From the NCBI GenBank assembly GCA_009392275.1, contig VFGV01000004.1, positions 64,290-128,289 on the forward strand: a stretch of 64,000 nucleotides of DNA, in the 5' to 3' direction. This DNA comes from SAR202 cluster bacterium. Its GTDB lineage: Bacteria > Chloroflexota > Dehalococcoidia > Lucifugimonadales > UBA2962. The translations under genes were made by a program, and so were the position numbers. The notes below the pieces were generated by a model. That model worked only from the letters and a program-made list of their open reading frames with translations. It was not told the origin of the DNA and ran no database searches. Below are positions 62,889-64,000 of this stretch, piece by piece (positions within the stretch are counted from its first letter, which is position 1; every line of letters begins with the position of its first letter).

Positions 62889-64000
62889 ATGAATACATTT
62901 GAATCCTGGCTGTTGCTAATAATAATTATGATTCCGCTTATTGGGGCGGCTGTGTTTATATTTATGCCAAAAGACCGAGAAGAAATGATTCAATGGTCAG
63001 CTACTATTCTTGGTCTTATAACAATGGTTCTGTCCATATACTGTTTTGCAGCCTACAACCATAATGACGGAGGATTTCAATTCGCAAACAGTTGGATTTG
63101 GCTCGATCTTCCAAGCAATCCTATCATTGGACAGCAAGCTATTCAGCTAAATTTGGGAATAGACGGAATATCTGCGCCGATGATAATGCTGACTGGCATA
63201 GTCATGTTCACAGGTGTTCTTGCCTCTAGGTCTATATCCGACAGACCTAAGGAGTTTTTTGTACTCTTCTTTCTACTGATTTCTGGAGTATTTGGCGTGT
63301 TTGCTTCTTTGGATTTATTTTTTCTGTTCTTTTTCTATGAACTTAGTGTGTTGCCAATGTACCTCCTAATCGGCATATGGGGAAGCAGTACCGACTTTAA
63401 AACATTTATCCGCACAAAAGAGTATGGTGCAATGAAATTGATGCTTTATCTAGTGGCCGGAAGTGTTCTAATATGGATATCTATATTAGCTATATTTGCT
63501 GAATCCGGGTTGGGAACATTCTTGATACCAGCATTATCAGAAATAGATTTCAACACAACCTTCCAATTGATAATTTTCCCTCTTGTTGCCCTAGGATTTG
63601 GTATCTTGGCTGGATTGTGGCCATTTCATACATGGTCTCCAGATGGACACGTTGCAGCACCTACTGCAGTAAGCATGGTACATGCTGGCGTATTAATGAA
63701 ATTAGGCGCATATGGGATTATTCGAGTTGGCATGTTTCTTTTGCCTGAAGGTGCAGAACAGTGGGCCCCAGTGCTATTAGGTTTAGGAACAGTCAATGTG
63801 ATTTATGGAGCATTATCCGCCCTTGGACAGAGAGATTTAAAATATGTAATTGGATATTCATCGGTTAGCCATATGGGATATGTTTTAATGGGCATTGCAA
63901 CTCTAAATGTCATCGGCCTTTCCGGGGCGGTATTACAGATGTTTTCTCACGGAATTATGACAGCGCTATTTTTCGTGGTTGTTGGCGTGATTTATGAACG
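62889..64000 (+). CDS. nuoM: Complex I subunit M (NuoM/ND4), N-terminal part (runs off window)
   Basis: About 370 codons are present before the window ends, open throughout. The ATG at 62889 is followed by a hydrophobic start and the conserved LNLGIDGISAPMIML, FFYELSVLPMYLLIGIWG (membrane Glu), GLWPFHTWSPDGHVAAPTAVS and YSSVSHMGYVL. It is the third antiporter-like subunit. nuoN would be expected next. It lies 24 bases after nuoL. Confidence 0.95.
   Translation, partial: MNTFESWLLLIIIMIPLIGAAVFIFMPKDREEMIQWSATILGLITMVLSIYCFAAYNHNDGGFQFANSWIWLDLPSNPIIGQQAIQLNLGIDGISAPMIMLTGIVMFTGVLASRSISDRPKEFFVLFFLLISGVFGVFASLDLFFLFFFYELSVLPMYLLIGIWGSSTDFKTFIRTKEYGAMKLMLYLVAGSVLIWISILAIFAESGLGTFLIPALSEIDFNTTFQLIIFPLVALGFGILAGLWPFHTWSPDGHVAAPTAVSMVHAGVLMKLGAYGIIRVGMFLLPEGAEQWAPVLLGLGTVNVIYGALSALGQRDLKYVIGYSSVSHMGYVLMGIATLNVIGLSGAVLQMFSHGIMTALFFVVVGVIYE

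Overview
The window is 64 kb of A+T-rich, densely packed bacterial chromosome. It has no transposases, integrases, CRISPR arrays or phage genes. Gene content and order suggest a Chloroflexota bacterium, most likely a free-living aerobic Dehalococcoidia/SAR202-like marine lineage. This is an inference from the der-plsY-gpsA block, the variant glycine-rich motifs in PlsY and GpsA, an 11-subunit-type complex I operon without nuoEFG, a luciferase-like flavin oxidoreductase, and a corrinoid methyltransferase cluster next to a PF13769-type gene. A 16S or marker-gene search would be needed to settle it.

Layout. 1-5.7 kb: the 3' end of argF, then der, plsY and gpsA on the plus strand, facing dnaJ-prmA. 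5.9-10.7 kb: two secreted proteins. One is a Pro/Thr-rich membrane-anchored protein with a duplicated domain. The other is a 1060-residue S-layer-like protein with a consensus promoter, a hairpin-rich leader and a strong terminator. 10.9-17.3 kb (minus): rho, transaldolase, pyrG, sucD-sucC and a tRNA-Ser(UGA). 17.4-22.7 kb (plus): fbp, class I fba, rdgB, moaA, an RNase HI-MoaC fusion and pth, so gluconeogenesis, nucleotide sanitation and molybdopterin synthesis. 22.8-25.2 kb: two tandem seven-repeat Kelch lipoproteins. 25.4-28.8 kb: gatC-gatA and two short-chain dehydrogenases.

28.8-39.1 kb (minus) holds the most distinctive region: a tightly spaced gene set for corrinoid-dependent one-carbon transfer. 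In transcription order it encodes a PF13769-like small protein, a homocysteine S-methyltransferase, an unknown 221-residue protein, two tandem UroD-family methyltransferases, a methyl-tetrahydrofolate:corrinoid methyltransferase, a B12-binding corrinoid protein, MetV, MetF, a four-cysteine 82-residue protein and a 2Fe-2S/ASKHA corrinoid activator. A 2-hydroxyacid dehydrogenase follows. Together these could strip methyl groups from an unidentified methylated compound, load them on cobalamin, pass them to tetrahydrofolate, and then either oxidise them through MetVF or use them for methionine. None of the recognised MttB/MtbB/MtaB-type substrate methyltransferases is present, so the substrate is open.

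39.2-55.6 kb is mixed housekeeping and accessory: an amidase, a DUF4395 membrane protein, a TolB-like propeller lipoprotein, proB-proA, an F420/FMN luciferase-like oxidoreductase, exonuclease III, ribosomal protein L25, a degenerate CpaF/VirB11-like P-loop protein, threonine aldolase, mfd, a HAD hydrolase and a HypE/AIR-synthase-like protein. 55.7-64 kb (plus) is the respiratory complex I operon nuoABCDHIJKL followed by the start of nuoM, which runs off the window.
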